Below, one piece after another: positions 27,161 to 36,278 of a stretch of DNA of 64,000 bases. Under the pieces are notes generated by a model, which was given only the letters and a program-made list of their open reading frames with translations, was not told where the DNA came from and did no database searches. Positions within the stretch are counted from its first letter, which is position 1. Each line of letters begins with the position of its first letter. The position numbers and the translations under genes were made by a program. Where the stretch lies: contig CP054187.1 of NCBI GenBank assembly GCA_015200345.1, positions 1,968,470-2,032,469 on the forward strand. Direction: 5' to 3'. The stretch comes from Planctomycetia bacterium (lineage in GTDB: Bacteria > Planctomycetota > Phycisphaerae > UBA1845 > UTPLA1).

Positions 27161-27772
27161 ATGGATGCCCCGCTCGAAATCGAACTCAAGACGCGCGTTG
27201 ATTCGCATGAGCCGGTTCGCGCAGCGCTGATCGCCGCCGGGGCGATACGGATCGGTGCGGTGCTGGAGACGAATCATTTTTTCGACACGCCCGAACAGAC
27301 GATGCGGCAGCGCGGCGCGGGGCTGCGCGTGCGCGAGGCAATTCCCATCGAACCTGCTCGTGGACCTGGCGGGGCGTCGTCACCACCGATTCAAGCACCG
27401 TCACTCGCGACAATGACGTTCAAGGGCGCACAGCAGGCCGGCCTGTTCAAGGCGCGCGGCGAAATCGAGTTCGTGGTGGACCGCGCCGAAGCGGCGATCA
27501 ATCTGCTCGCCGCCGTCGGCTTCGTGGAAACGTTGCGATTCCAGAAGCGCCGCGAGAGCTGGACGCTGCGCGACTGCGAAGTTGAACTCGATGAGCTGCC
27601 ACAACTGGGGCGATTCGTGGAGATCGAAGGACCATCCGACGACGCGATCCGCGCAATCGCGCTCCAGCTTGGACTCGATCCGGCCCATTCCATCCGCGAG
27701 AGTTACGCCGCGCTGCTGGCGGCGACCAGGCCACCCGATTCGCCGCGGCCGTTCGTGATCGCCTTTGATTAA
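27161..27772 (+). CDS. CYTH-domain protein (class IV adenylate cyclase/triphosphatase-like)
   Basis: The ATG at 27161 puts the signature EIELK (residues 6-10, ExExK) at the N-terminus; 203 aa. TNHFFDTPEQTMRQRGAGLRVR, TFKG, KARGEIEF and VELDELPQLGRFVEIEG are typical strands of the CYTH triphosphate tunnel. Members hydrolyse triphosphates (thiamine triphosphate, inorganic triphosphate) or make cAMP (CyaB); the sequence does not decide which. It follows leuS by about 110 bp. Confidence 0.85.
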   Translation: MDAPLEIELKTRVDSHEPVRAALIAAGAIRIGAVLETNHFFDTPEQTMRQRGAGLRVREAIPIEPARGPGGASSPPIQAPSLATMTFKGAQQAGLFKARGEIEFVVDRAEAAINLLAAVGFVETLRFQKRRESWTLRDCEVELDELPQLGRFVEIEGPSDDAIRAIALQLGLDPAHSIRESYAALLAATRPPDSPRPFVIAFD

Positions 27773-27840
27773 GCGCGGACTGCGGCATCGCAGACACGAA
27801 ACACGCTCGATCAGATGGTTTCACGTGCGATGAGCAGCCG

Positions 27841-27858
27841 CGCGGGCTGAAGCCCGCG
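27841..27858. repeat. REP-like palindrome
   Basis: CGCGGGCT-GA-AGCCCGCG, extended by GCCG before and GC after. The wording GCGGGCTGAAGCCCGCGGCTC is a form of short palindrome often dispersed between genes in planctomycete and verrucomicrobial genomes. Only one copy of this version is in the window. Confidence 0.5.
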
Positions 27859-27882
27859 GCTCCTTGGAATGAAAATGAATGG

Positions 27883-27921
27883 GATGAGCCTAATTTTGGA
27901 ATGACGATGAGCCCAATCTTG
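27883..27921 (+). repeat. pair of 16-bp direct repeats before the SDR gene
   Basis: GATGAGCCTAATTTTG (27883-27898) and GATGAGCCCAATCTTG (27906-27921) match at 14 of 16 positions, and their starts are 23 bp apart, roughly two helical turns. The second copy ends in the possible -35 of the following gene, so they could be operator half sites. Confidence 0.45.
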
Positions 27922-27947
27922 ACGCGACCCCAAGCGGCGTCTACGTT
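27919..27947 (+). promoter_or_regulatory. possible sigma70 promoter for the SDR gene
   Basis: TTGACG (27919-27924), 17 bp, TACGTT (27942-27947). The -10 matches only half of the consensus. The start codon at 27972 follows 25 bp later. Confidence 0.35.
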
Positions 27948-27971
27948 GATCGCACGGAAACCCTTGGAGCA

Positions 27972-29018
27972 ATGAACGAAATGAATCTTGTCACAGGCGG
28001 CACGGGACTGCTGGGCAGTCACATCGTGGAGCAGCTACGCAAGCGCGGCCGACCGGTCCGCGCGCTGGTTCGCCGAGGGGCGGACACGAGCTGGCTGCGC
28101 ACACAGGGCGTCGAGCTGGCCGAGGGCGATGTCACAGATGCGGCATCGCTGAAGAAAGCCTGCGCCGGTGTGCAGTGCGTCTATCACGCGGCGGCGCGCG
28201 TCGGGGACTGGGGCCCCTGGCCCGATTTTGTGCGCATCACCATCGACGGCACGCGGAATCTCTTCGACGCAGCCGAGCAGTGCGGGGTTTCACGATTCAT
28301 TCACGTCAGCAGCATCAGCGTCTATGGCCACGTGAACGAGAAGGGGCTGGTGGTCGATGAGACCGCGCCGCTCGGCGTGAACGTCCACAAGTGGTCGTAT
28401 TACACGCGGGCGAAAGTCGCCGCCGAGGAAGAACTCTGGCGCCGCCATCGCGCCGGCGGCTGCGTGAAGTACTCCGTCATCCGCCCGAGCTGGCTCTACG
28501 GCCCGCGCGACCGCGCCACCATCGCCCGGCTCACGACGATGATCCGCACCGGCAAGGCCAAGCTGCTGGGCAGCGGCGACAATCGTCTTAATGTTGTCTA
28601 CGCCGGCAACGTCGCCGAGGGCTGCATCCTCGCCGCCGACAACCCCGCCGCCATCGGCCAGGCCTACAATTGCAGCAACGACGGTGAACTCACCCAGCGC
28701 ATGTATTTCGATCTCGTCGCCAAGGCCATCGGCTGCCCGCCGGTCACCAAGCGCGTGCCATACAAAGTAGCCTACAATGCCGCTTTCTTCCTCGAATGCT
28801 GCGGGCACCTGCTGGGCTGGGAGAAGCCGCCGATGATCACCCGCTACGCCGTCTGGCTCATGGGCCGCGATACGTTCTTCTCGGCCGACAAGGCCCGGCG
28901 CGAACTCGGATGGAAATCGACCGTCGGCTACGAGGAAGGCATCCCCGCCACGATCCGCTGGTATGAGGAAAACGCTCGGCGCAACGCGTCGCCGAGCGCC
29001 GCGGCGGTCACGGCCTAG
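27972..29018 (+). CDS. NAD(P)-dependent SDR, 3-beta-HSD/OleD-like
   Basis: An extended SDR of 348 aa with GGAG 6 nt before its ATG. TGGTGLLGSH binds the cofactor; HVSSISVYGHVN and YYTRAK supply Ser and YxxxK. CVYHAAARVGDWG, RPSWLYGPRD and NVVYAGNVAEG are characteristic of the 3-beta-hydroxysteroid dehydrogenase/OleD group, which reduce beta-keto acids or oxidise sterol-like alcohols. It resembles the SDR at 17767 over its whole length. A NUDIX gene follows by 14 bp. Substrate unknown. Confidence 0.8.
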   Translation: MNEMNLVTGGTGLLGSHIVEQLRKRGRPVRALVRRGADTSWLRTQGVELAEGDVTDAASLKKACAGVQCVYHAAARVGDWGPWPDFVRITIDGTRNLFDAAEQCGVSRFIHVSSISVYGHVNEKGLVVDETAPLGVNVHKWSYYTRAKVAAEEELWRRHRAGGCVKYSVIRPSWLYGPRDRATIARLTTMIRTGKAKLLGSGDNRLNVVYAGNVAEGCILAADNPAAIGQAYNCSNDGELTQRMYFDLVAKAIGCPPVTKRVPYKVAYNAAFFLECCGHLLGWEKPPMITRYAVWLMGRDTFFSADKARRELGWKSTVGYEEGIPATIRWYEENARRNASPSAAAVTA

Positions 29019-29032
29019 CGGACGCACTTACC

Positions 29033-29443
29033 ATGACCGCACACGGTTCGATTCACTCGCCGGTTACCTACGGCATCCTCGGCATTTTGCAGCGCGATGG
29101 TCGCGTGCTGCTGATTCAACGCTCACAGCACGTGCGTGTCCCCCTGGCGTGGTGCTTTCCCGGCGGAACGATCGAACCCGGCGAGTCACAGCCCGACGCG
29201 CTCGTGCGCGAGCTCCGCGAAGAAATCAACCTGACCGTCCGCCCCGAACGGCATCTGATGACGCAGACGAAACACGATGGACGGCTGGTGCTCTATTGCT
29301 GGTCGGCAGAAATACTCGAAGGCGAGTTGCGACCAAACCCGCAGGAAGTCGCCGACCTGGCGTGGCTCACGCCCGATGAAGTGCGCCGCATGGCCGGCGT
29401 CCTGCCCGGCACGACCGACATCCTCGACGGCATCGGCCTCTAG
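29033..29443 (+). CDS. NUDIX hydrolase
   Basis: The 136-residue product carries the Nudix box GGTIEPGESQPDALVRELREE followed by INL (G-x5-E-x7-R-E-x-x-E-E), with the usual final Gly replaced by Asn. YGILGILQRDGRVLLIQRS opens the fold. Such enzymes hydrolyse nucleoside diphosphates linked to another moiety, with Mg bound by the Glu residues. The substrate cannot be deduced. It lies 14 bp after the SDR gene and converges with the carbonic anhydrase gene. Confidence 0.85.
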   Translation: MTAHGSIHSPVTYGILGILQRDGRVLLIQRSQHVRVPLAWCFPGGTIEPGESQPDALVRELREEINLTVRPERHLMTQTKHDGRLVLYCWSAEILEGELRPNPQEVADLAWLTPDEVRRMAGVLPGTTDILDGIGL

Positions 29444-29453
29444 CTGCCGTTCG

Positions 29454-30179
29454 TTACTTATCGCAATTCGCCGGGGCTGCTCCAGTCCGCAGCAATTCCG
29501 CCTGGCGCGGATGCGGCCCCAGCCACGTCACGCGTGCCGAATCAATGTCATACACCGCGCCGACCACCTGCAAGCGGTCTTCCGTCATGAACCTGCGGAT
29601 GTCCGCGCTGACTGCAAGCAATTCCTCCAAGCTGTGCCAGACATTTCGTTCGACCGCCGCATGAAGCAGCGCCTCCCCCGAAAGCTCCGAGCGCTCGCGC
29701 CGCACCGCATCCACGGCCGGACGAATGCGCGTGATGAGCTTCTCAAGGCTGCCGTGTTCGTGCGACCCGTCCACGACGGCTTTGACCGCCCCGCAATGTT
29801 CGTGGCCCAGTACGACCACCAATGGCAGATGCAGATGCTCGACGGCGTATTCAATCGAGCCGGCCTCATCGACCCCGCAGACATTGCCCGCGACACGGAT
29901 GACGAACAGATCGCCGATGCCCTGATCAAAGAGCAATTCCACGGGAACACGCGAATCGCTGCACGCCACGATCGCGGCGAAAGGATGCTGCCCGTCGCGA
30001 GCCGTTTCGTGTCGACGATCCGCGCTCGCGTGCGGGTGCCGCGCATGATCTCGCGCAAAGCGATCATTGCCTTCGCGCAGCGCCTGTTCGGCCTGCTGCG
30101 GCGTGCGGGGGATCGCCTCGGACCGCAGGCAGCCGGTGGCAAACAGCAAGGCGAGCGAAATGACGGCGCGGTGTTTCAC
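29454..30179 (-). CDS. beta-class carbonic anhydrase with lipoprotein signal
   Basis: 241 aa from a GTG that overlaps the HAD stop (GTGA). The N-terminus MKHRAVISLALLFATGC is a lipoprotein signal with Cys17 as the lipidation site, so the enzyme should sit outside the cytoplasm. The catalytic part has the zinc ligands of beta-CAs in ACSDSRVP and HEHCGAV, plus DLFVIRVAGN and GSIEYAVEHL. It interconverts CO2 and bicarbonate. The exported form differs from the usual cytosolic enzyme. Translationally coupled to the HAD gene. Confidence 0.85.
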   Translation of the reverse strand: MKHRAVISLALLFATGCLRSEAIPRTPQQAEQALREGNDRFARDHARHPHASADRRHETARDGQHPFAAIVACSDSRVPVELLFDQGIGDLFVIRVAGNVCGVDEAGSIEYAVEHLHLPLVVVLGHEHCGAVKAVVDGSHEHGSLEKLITRIRPAVDAVRRERSELSGEALLHAAVERNVWHSLEELLAVSADIRRFMTEDRLQVVGAVYDIDSARVTWLGPHPRQAELLRTGAAPANCDK

Positions 30180-30826
30180 AATCGGAGCTGGGCCAACTGG
30201 GCCGGTTTGATCTCGTTCAGCGCGCTGACCACGCGGTCCGCGCGACCGAGCGCCGATGCAACGTGCGTGCCAGCCAGCGCGATGACCTTCATGCCGGCTG
30301 CACGCGCCGCTTCAATCCCCACGGGCGCGTCTTCCACAACAACGCAACGGCTCGCGGGCAGTCCGATGCGTTCGGCGGCGATGAGAAAAACCTGCGGATC
30401 GGGCTTGCCGCGGGTCACATCGTCAGCCGTGACCACCGCGCGAAGAAACCTGCCGATGCGCAGTTCCTCGCACACCAGAGACACGTTCTCCGCCGGGCCG
30501 GACGACCCGACCGCCAGCGCCGCCCCGGCCCCATGAAGCGACGCCACCAGCTCGCTCGCGCCCGGCATCGCCGGCACCCGGCCCCGAATCAAATCGCGGT
30601 AGATTTCTTCCTTCCGCCGTTCAAGACGTTTGACTTCATCAAGATCCGGCACGCCAAGCGTCTCGTGGATGAACTCCCAACTGGTTCGACCGAACCCACC
30701 GGCGAATTCAGTTTCGCCAATCGGCCGGCCGATCTCCGCGCCAAGTCGCACCCAGCTCTCCAGGTGCGCAGCGCGGCTGTCCACCAGCACGCCGTCCATG
30801 TCGAAGATCACGCCGAAAGGATGCAT
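30176..30826 (-). CDS. HAD-superfamily phosphatase/phosphomutase (beta-PGM-like)
   Basis: 216 aa. Motif I FDMDGVLVDSRAAHLESW has the nucleophile Asp and acid Asp; motif II is VGSSG; Lys appears in GKPDPQVFL; motif IV is VVEDAPVGIEAARAAGM. A helical cap is inserted after motif I. The type is that of beta-phosphoglucomutase, phosphoglycolate phosphatase and similar small-molecule phosphatases; the substrate is open. First gene of a two-gene operon with the carbonic anhydrase, whose start overlaps its stop. Confidence 0.85.
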   Translation of the reverse strand: MHPFGVIFDMDGVLVDSRAAHLESWVRLGAEIGRPIGETEFAGGFGRTSWEFIHETLGVPDLDEVKRLERRKEEIYRDLIRGRVPAMPGASELVASLHGAGAALAVGSSGPAENVSLVCEELRIGRFLRAVVTADDVTRGKPDPQVFLIAAERIGLPASRCVVVEDAPVGIEAARAAGMKVIALAGTHVASALGRADRVVSALNEIKPAQLAQLRL

Positions 30827-30969
30827 TCAGTGAGGGACACGCAGCAAGACGTCGACAAGTAACGCGAGTTCGCAACCTGCAAGACTCGAAACATTGAAAG
30901 GGCCGACGCCAGCCGCACGGTCCCGTCGTGAACCACATTCTTTCAATCGTTCGCCGTGCTGGGCGCTGT

Positions 30970-30997
30970 ATTTTACCTGCGTCGCATGCGGTCACAA
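30970..30997 (-). promoter_or_regulatory. possible sigma70 promoter for HAD-carbonic anhydrase operon
   Basis: On the minus strand TTGTGA (30997-30992), 16 bp, TAAAAT (30975-30970). The -10 is good, the -35 moderate. It would give a leader of about 135 nt. Confidence 0.4.
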
Positions 30998-31141
30998 CGC
31001 CGCGCCGACGGCCAGGGACAGGCCCTCGCTGCGTACCCGCTCGCCCTGCCCTTTTTTCAATGACAAAAGGATAGAATGACTACTGCGGAGCATCGCTGAC
31101 ATGGCTTCCGAAGTGAAGCCACTGGGAGCATTCACCTGTGG

Positions 31142-31160
31142 CACAGGCGTCTCGCCTGTG
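31142..31160. repeat. dispersed palindrome of the GGCACAGGCG type
   Basis: CACAGGCG-TCT-CGCCTGTG is a perfect 8-bp inverted repeat. Translated on the plus strand it gives GTGVSPV, a peptide that turns up in many false ORFs of planctomycetes and verrucomicrobia because this element is scattered through their genomes. Confidence 0.6.
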
Positions 31161-31211
31161 ATTCACCCGCCGCGGCGGTTGACAGCCTTGTGGATCATTC
31201 TGCGGCTCCGA

Positions 31212-31586
31212 TCAGGCCGCCTTGCCGGTCTTGCCGATTTTCTTGCGGGCCAGTTCCACGATCGCGTCAAACGCCTCGGGGTCGGCGATGGCGATCTCGC
31301 TAAGCATCTTGCGATTAAGCGTGATGTTCGACAGCTTCAGGCCGTTGATGAATTTGCTGTAGGTCAAGCCCCGCGCGCGGCAGGCGGCGGTGATGCGCGT
31401 GATCCACAGCGAGCGGAAGTCGCGCTTTCGGGCGCGGCGATCGCGGTAGGCATAGACCCCGGCACGCAGCACGGTGTCCCGCGCCGGGCCGAGCAGCTTG
31501 CTTCGCGCGCCGTAGTACCCCTTGGCGGCCTTGAGAATCCGCCGGACCTTCTTCTTGTGTGCGACGTGTGTCTTCGTGCGTGGCAT
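31212..31586 (-). CDS. rplT: 50S ribosomal protein L20
   Basis: 124 aa. MPRTKTHVAHKKKVRRILKAAKGYYGARS and RDRRARKRDFRSLWITRITAACR are the L20 signature. It is the last gene of thrS-infC-rpmI-rplT. In E. coli L20 also represses its own operon by binding the mRNA; no leader motif for this was sought successfully here. 34 bp separate it from rpmI. Confidence 0.97.
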   Translation of the reverse strand: MPRTKTHVAHKKKVRRILKAAKGYYGARSKLLGPARDTVLRAGVYAYRDRRARKRDFRSLWITRITAACRARGLTYSKFINGLKLSNITLNRKMLSEIAIADPEAFDAIVELARKKIGKTGKAA

Positions 31587-31620
31587 GACGCCGATTCTCC
31601 ATTGCGATCGCGGGGCGGGC

Positions 31621-31818
31621 TTATGCCTGCAACACCGCGGCGATCTTGCGGCTCAAGGCCTTGTTCGCCAGAATCCCCTTGCTCGTCAGTCGACGGCGGC
31701 GATTGCCGCCCTTGCCGCTCATCAGGTGGCCCATGTTGCTCTTGCGATACTTCACCTTGCCGTTGGCCGTCACCTTGACGCGCTTGGCAAGCCCCTTGTG
31801 CCGTTTCATCTTGGGCAT
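31621..31818 (-). CDS. rpmI: 50S ribosomal protein L35
   Basis: The ATG at 31818 begins MPKMKRHKGLAKRVKVTANGK-type sequence, the normal L35 start; 65 aa, normal length, strongly basic. It lies between infC and rplT in the conserved order. The frame is open upstream, but the extra part does not resemble L35. Confidence 0.97.
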   Translation of the reverse strand: MPKMKRHKGLAKRVKVTANGKVKYRKSNMGHLMSGKGGNRRRRLTSKGILANKALSRKIAAVLQA

Positions 31819-32018
31819 GAAATCTGCTCCTGCTCGCGGTTTGCGAAGCCCCGCACTATAAACGCCACTCGCCCGGTTGGCAACCGCGAGCCGCCAACGA
31901 CTTCCGCGACCCCCGATGCGCAATCTCTCCACGTCCGCCGTTCCAAAACCCTGTCACCAATGGAGTTACAGGCCATTCACGGCCATCATCTCACCCCGGG
32001 CCGTAGTCCGGCTCAATA

Positions 32019-32693
<675 letters not shown>

Positions 32694-32721
32694 GGTCGAT
32701 CACCTTCCTTTCTTCCTGTTC

Positions 32722-34899
32722 TTAGTGCGAATGCCCGGGCACACTCTCCCGAGCGAGGCGCTCCACGAACGCATCCAAACCCATGTTCTCGCTCTTGCCG
32801 GCGCGGTCGTTCACGTTCACCGCGCGGGCCGCGGCCTCCTGCTCGCCGACCACGACGATGTAGGGAATCTTCATCTGCCGGGCGCGGTGCTTCTTCGGGC
32901 CGATCTTCTCGGCCGAGTCGTCCAGCTCGACCCGGAAGCCGCCATCTTTCAATCGCTGCGTCACCTCACGGGCATACGGCTCGCTTTTCTCGCTGATGCT
33001 GGCCACCACCACCTGCACCGGCGCCAGCCAGACCGGGAACGCGCCTTCGAAATGCTCGATGAGAATCCCGATGAACCGCTCCATGCTGCCGAACGGCGCC
33101 CGGTGGATCATCACCGGACGATGCATGCGATTGTCGCGCCCGACATACTCCAGGCCGAACCGCTCCGGACCGTTGTAGTCGCATTGCACCGTGCCAAGCT
33201 GCCACTCACGGCCGATGCAATCCTTCACGACGAAGTCGATCTTCGGGCCGTAGAACGCCGCCTCGCCGACTTCCTCGGTCGCGCTCATGCCGCTGGCCGC
33301 CGCGGCCGCGCGGACCGCCGCCTCCGAATCGGCCCAGCCCTTCGGATTGTTAATGAACTTCTTGTCGTTCGGGTCGTGCAGGCCGATCCGCACACGGTAT
33401 TCCTTCAGGCCGAGCATCTCCAGCACGTAGCGCGTCAGGCTCAAGCACTTGGCGAGTTCGTCCTGCAATTGCTCGGGCGTGCAGAAGAGGTGCGCGTCGT
33501 CCTGCGTGAAACCGCGAACGCGCGTCATGCCCGACAGCTCGCCCGACTGCTCGTAGCGATAGACCGTGCCAAACTCGGCCAGCCGAAGCGGAAGATCGCG
33601 ATAACTGCGGGGCTCGCTGGCGTACAGGCGCATGTGATGCGGGCAGTTCATCGGCTTCAATAGAAACCCGTCTTCTACCTTCAGATTCTCACGAATCACC
33701 GCGAGGTTGTGATCGCGATTTCCCGGCGCAGGATTGAACCGTCGCGCCTCCGGCTGATCCGTATCACCCAGCAGCTCATTCCAAAGACGCCCGTTGGCCG
33801 CCTTCAGCTCGTCCAGCAGACGCTGCTCGCCGACCGGCATCGGTTGATCGTCGCCGCGCTCGTACTCCGCAACCCATAGCTCGTTGAGAATTCGCGCCGT
33901 GTCGGTCTCGTACAACGGAGGGAACTGCGCATCGCGATAATACGGAAAATGCCCGCTCGTGCGATACAACTCCAGCCGTCCGATATGCGGCGTGAACACC
34001 GGCTGGTAACCCTGCTCGCGCAGCTTGCCGCGGAGATGTTCCTCCAGCAGCAGGCGCACGGTCGCCCCCTTGGGCTTCCACAGAATCAGCCCGCTGCCTG
34101 CCAGCGGATCGATCGTAAACAGGTTCAGTTCCTGACCGAGCTTGCGGTGATCGCGCTTCTTCGCCTCTTCCAGCCGCGTGAGGTAGGCGGCCAAGTCCTT
34201 CTTGTTGTGAAACGCCGTTCCATAGACGCGCTGCAACTGCTGCTTGGTCGCATCGCCGTGCAGAAACGCCCCGGAAACCGTGAGCAACTTGAACCCGCCG
34301 ATGCGCCCGGTACTGGGAATGTGCGTCCCCATGCAGAGGTCCTCCCAGTAACGCCCCGGTTCAGGACCGGTGACGTAGAAGCTCAATTTATCGCCCTTGG
34401 CGCGCTCGGCGTTCTCCACCTTGTACGGATTGCCCTCGCGGCGAACTTTTGCAAGCCCCTCGTCGCGGCTCATCTCATAGCGCGTGAAAGGCCGATCTTC
34501 CGCCACGATCTTCGCCATCTCGGCCTCGATCGCCGGGAAATCCTCCGGCGTCAGACGCCTCGGCAAATCAATATCGTAGTAGTAACCGTCCTCGACCGGC
34601 GGGCCGTAAACCAACTTCGTCTCGGGCCAGAGTTTGCAGATCGCCTCGGCCATGACGTGCGCCGTGCTGTGCCGCAGAATGGTCAGCGATTCGTCACTCT
34701 TGTCGGTGATCAGCCAGAGCTTGCAATCGCCGGAAAGCGGCGTCGCCAAATCAAGCATGACCGGCCCGCCGCCGAAATCGGCCTTCGCGCCCAGCGCGGC
34801 CTTGGCCAGTCCGGCGCCGATCTTTGCCGCCACATCGCGCGCCGTGGCGCCGTCGGCGTGTTCGTGGATCGATCCATCGGGCAGGGTGACTCGAATCAT
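32722..34899 (-). CDS. thrS: threonyl-tRNA synthetase with large catalytic-domain insertion
   Basis: The ATG at 34899 opens MIRVTLPDGSIHEHADGATA (TGS domain); 725 aa against about 640 in E. coli. The editing domain (RHSTAHVMAEA; HADGA-type) is followed by the class II core: motif 2 region with PMNCPHH (zinc ligand Cys419), RVRGFTQDDAH (His470) and C-terminal anticodon domain (PVQVVVASISEKSEPYA). About 78 extra residues (roughly 331-408) sit between YYRDAQFPPLYE and GFLLKPMNCP, where E. coli has a short link. First gene of the thrS-infC-rpmI-rplT operon with a long structured leader. It joins threonine to tRNA-Thr and edits serine. Confidence 0.95.
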   Translation of the reverse strand: MIRVTLPDGSIHEHADGATARDVAAKIGAGLAKAALGAKADFGGGPVMLDLATPLSGDCKLWLITDKSDESLTILRHSTAHVMAEAICKLWPETKLVYGPPVEDGYYYDIDLPRRLTPEDFPAIEAEMAKIVAEDRPFTRYEMSRDEGLAKVRREGNPYKVENAERAKGDKLSFYVTGPEPGRYWEDLCMGTHIPSTGRIGGFKLLTVSGAFLHGDATKQQLQRVYGTAFHNKKDLAAYLTRLEEAKKRDHRKLGQELNLFTIDPLAGSGLILWKPKGATVRLLLEEHLRGKLREQGYQPVFTPHIGRLELYRTSGHFPYYRDAQFPPLYETDTARILNELWVAEYERGDDQPMPVGEQRLLDELKAANGRLWNELLGDTDQPEARRFNPAPGNRDHNLAVIRENLKVEDGFLLKPMNCPHHMRLYASEPRSYRDLPLRLAEFGTVYRYEQSGELSGMTRVRGFTQDDAHLFCTPEQLQDELAKCLSLTRYVLEMLGLKEYRVRIGLHDPNDKKFINNPKGWADSEAAVRAAAAASGMSATEEVGEAAFYGPKIDFVVKDCIGREWQLGTVQCDYNGPERFGLEYVGRDNRMHRPVMIHRAPFGSMERFIGILIEHFEGAFPVWLAPVQVVVASISEKSEPYAREVTQRLKDGGFRVELDDSAEKIGPKKHRARQMKIPYIVVVGEQEAAARAVNVNDRAGKSENMGLDAFVERLARESVPGHSH

Positions 34900-34963
34900 T
34901 CCATGGCGCTCCTGGCGCGGGCATACCTGGAATGGCGACCGTCCGCGCGCGCGGAATCCGCGA

Positions 34964-35014
34964 GCGCAGCCTGGCTGCGCAGAGCGCATTGCGGGTTGTG
35001 CAACCCCTGCGCAG
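34964..35014 (-). promoter_or_regulatory. thrS leader with mutually exclusive stems
   Basis: In the transcript the order is CTGCGCAG (A, 35014-35007), GGGTTG-CA-CAACCC (hairpin, 35006-34993), a 10-nt link, CTGCGCAG (B, 34982-34975), then CAG and GCTGCGC (C, 34970-34964). B can pair with A (8 bp, closing around the hairpin) or with C (7 bp: GCGCAGC/GCTGCGC). The two states exclude each other. The leader is about 195 nt long. In E. coli, ThrRS represses its own mRNA through tRNA-like stems; this leader is not obviously that operator. Confidence 0.5.
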
Positions 35015-35102
35015 TCACGATGTTCTGGATTTGCGGAACAAGATTGCGATCGCCACCAGTCAATGGCCCAATGAGGCCGTACCCCCCGGATTCATCATCA
35101 AC

Positions 35103-35130
35103 ACTATAACATCGGCAGGCTCGGCGTCAA
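35103..35130 (-). promoter_or_regulatory. sigma70 promoter for thrS-infC-rpmI-rplT
   Basis: On the minus strand TTGACG (35130-35125), 16 bp, TATAGT (35108-35103). Transcription would begin near 35096, about 195 nt before the thrS ATG. Confidence 0.6.
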
Positions 35131-35179
35131 GTTTAAACAGCTCCGACGGCCAGGAACCCGCGCCAACCACACGGTCAAA

Positions 35180-36238
35180 TCAAGGTCCGACCTTGAACCC
35201 GCTGACCAGACCGAACCGCTGGACCACGTCCGGCGCCATGTTGGAAAGGTTCTCGGTCACCGTGTTCTGCGGCAGCCATTGGTAGGGGTTTGAGAAGTCG
35301 AGATCGCCCATCGTCGTGGCATGGCCATCGAAATAGACGAGATTGCCCTGAAAGGCGTTGGCCTTGGCGCCGCGAGGCGGGATGCCGGTGCTGTGTCGGA
35401 ATCCGTAGATTCGGGCATCGACATTCGCGGCCGTTCCACCGCCGTTTCCAGGAGCAAAGCGGCGGTCCCACGAACGCGACCCCGCGAGCGTGCCCAGAAA
35501 ATGCGGACCGCGGTCGGAAAAGGCACCGCCCCAAGTTGCGTTCAGACTCAGATCGTAGTCGGGCGTCTGGTTGATCTCGGAGTACTTGCCGCCATCTGCG
35601 AAGAGCACCTTGTTCGCCGGATTGCCGACGAGGCTCGCGCGCGGCTTGTAATTCATGGGAAGCTTGGTTTCAAACGAATTGCTGTAGTACGACGTGGCGT
35701 TGCCATCCCCGGGGAAGCCTGCTTCGGTCGCGGACGTCGCGTTGATGTACAGAAAATAGACACCCATATTATAACTGATCATGCGGTTCGTGCCGGCGTT
35801 CGGCCCGGCGAAATGAGTGGCGAGAAACTCATTCGCCGCACACAAAAACGCCTTGTGGGTGCGAATCGCGTTGAAGCGACGGGCGACACCGCTGTTCGTT
35901 CCATCGCCCTCGGGAAGATCAATCCCCATCTCCTTCGCCAAAGATCCCATGAAATCCCATCGCTGCACAGCCGCGCCGTACGCCACCGTCGGCATCGGTT
36001 GACCCCACAAATACGCTCCTGACGTGCTCGGAGCCCCCACAATCTGGTCCTCGTTGGCCGTCGACCAGGCGTGAGACGCCTGCGCCAAGCCCCGAAGCGT
36101 CGCCATGCAGGTGGTCTTCCGTGCAACCCGCATCGCACCCGTCATCGCCGGCAACAGCAACGACACCAGCAGCGCGATGATCGAAATGACCACCAGCAGT
36201 TCAATCAGCGTGAACCCACGCGATACACGGCGGGACAT
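35180..36238 (-). CDS. prepilin-like protein with H-x9-DG-type C-terminus
   Basis: The ATG at 36238 has GGAG 7 nt upstream and gives the usual short basic leader before [27 protein letters not shown] 36271 and GTG 36274 are alternatives. 352 aa. After the pilin-like helix the domain is planctomycete-typical ([17 protein letters not shown]) and ends with [18 protein letters not shown], close to the H-x9-DG motif of this large family. The cell exports it as a pseudopilin-like protein; its function is unknown. The zinc-ribbon membrane protein gene lies just upstream on the same strand. Confidence 0.8.
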   Translation of the reverse strand: MSRRVSRGFTLIELLVVISIIALLVSLLLPAMTGAMRVARKTTCMATLRGLAQASHAWSTANEDQIVGAPSTSGAYLWGQPMPTVAYGAAVQRWDFMGSLAKEMGIDLPEGDGTNSGVARRFNAIRTHKAFLCAANEFLATHFAGPNAGTNRMISYNMGVYFLYINATSATEAGFPGDGNATSYYSNSFETKLPMNYKPRASLVGNPANKVLFADGGKYSEINQTPDYDLSLNATWGGAFSDRGPHFLGTLAGSRSWDRRFAPGNGGGTAANVDARIYGFRHSTGIPPRGAKANAFQGNLVYFDGHATTMGDLDFSNPYQWLPQNTVTENLSNMAPDVVQRFGLVSGFKVGP

Positions 36239-36278
36239 CCTCGCACTCCGCTTCGCTGCGACCAAGGTCATCACGCGC

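Larger units (their letters stand above)
30827..31211. other. intergenic region with HAD promoter and a dispersed palindrome
   Basis: 385 bp between the HAD gene and rplT. It holds the promoter at 30970-30997 and the palindrome at 31142-31160. CAGGG...CCCTG followed by six T (31034-31039) reads like a weak plus-strand terminator, but no plus-strand gene ends here. Confidence 0.5.

Noticed and set aside
31012-31040. plus-strand terminator CAGGG...CCCTG-TTTTTT
   Set aside because: No plus-strand gene or transcript ends there and the stem has a bulge; kept only as a remark.
31101-31778. 225-codon plus-strand frame carrying GTGVSPV
   Set aside because: It begins in a dispersed palindrome and runs antisense through rplT and the rpmI end; the peptide is produced by the repeat.
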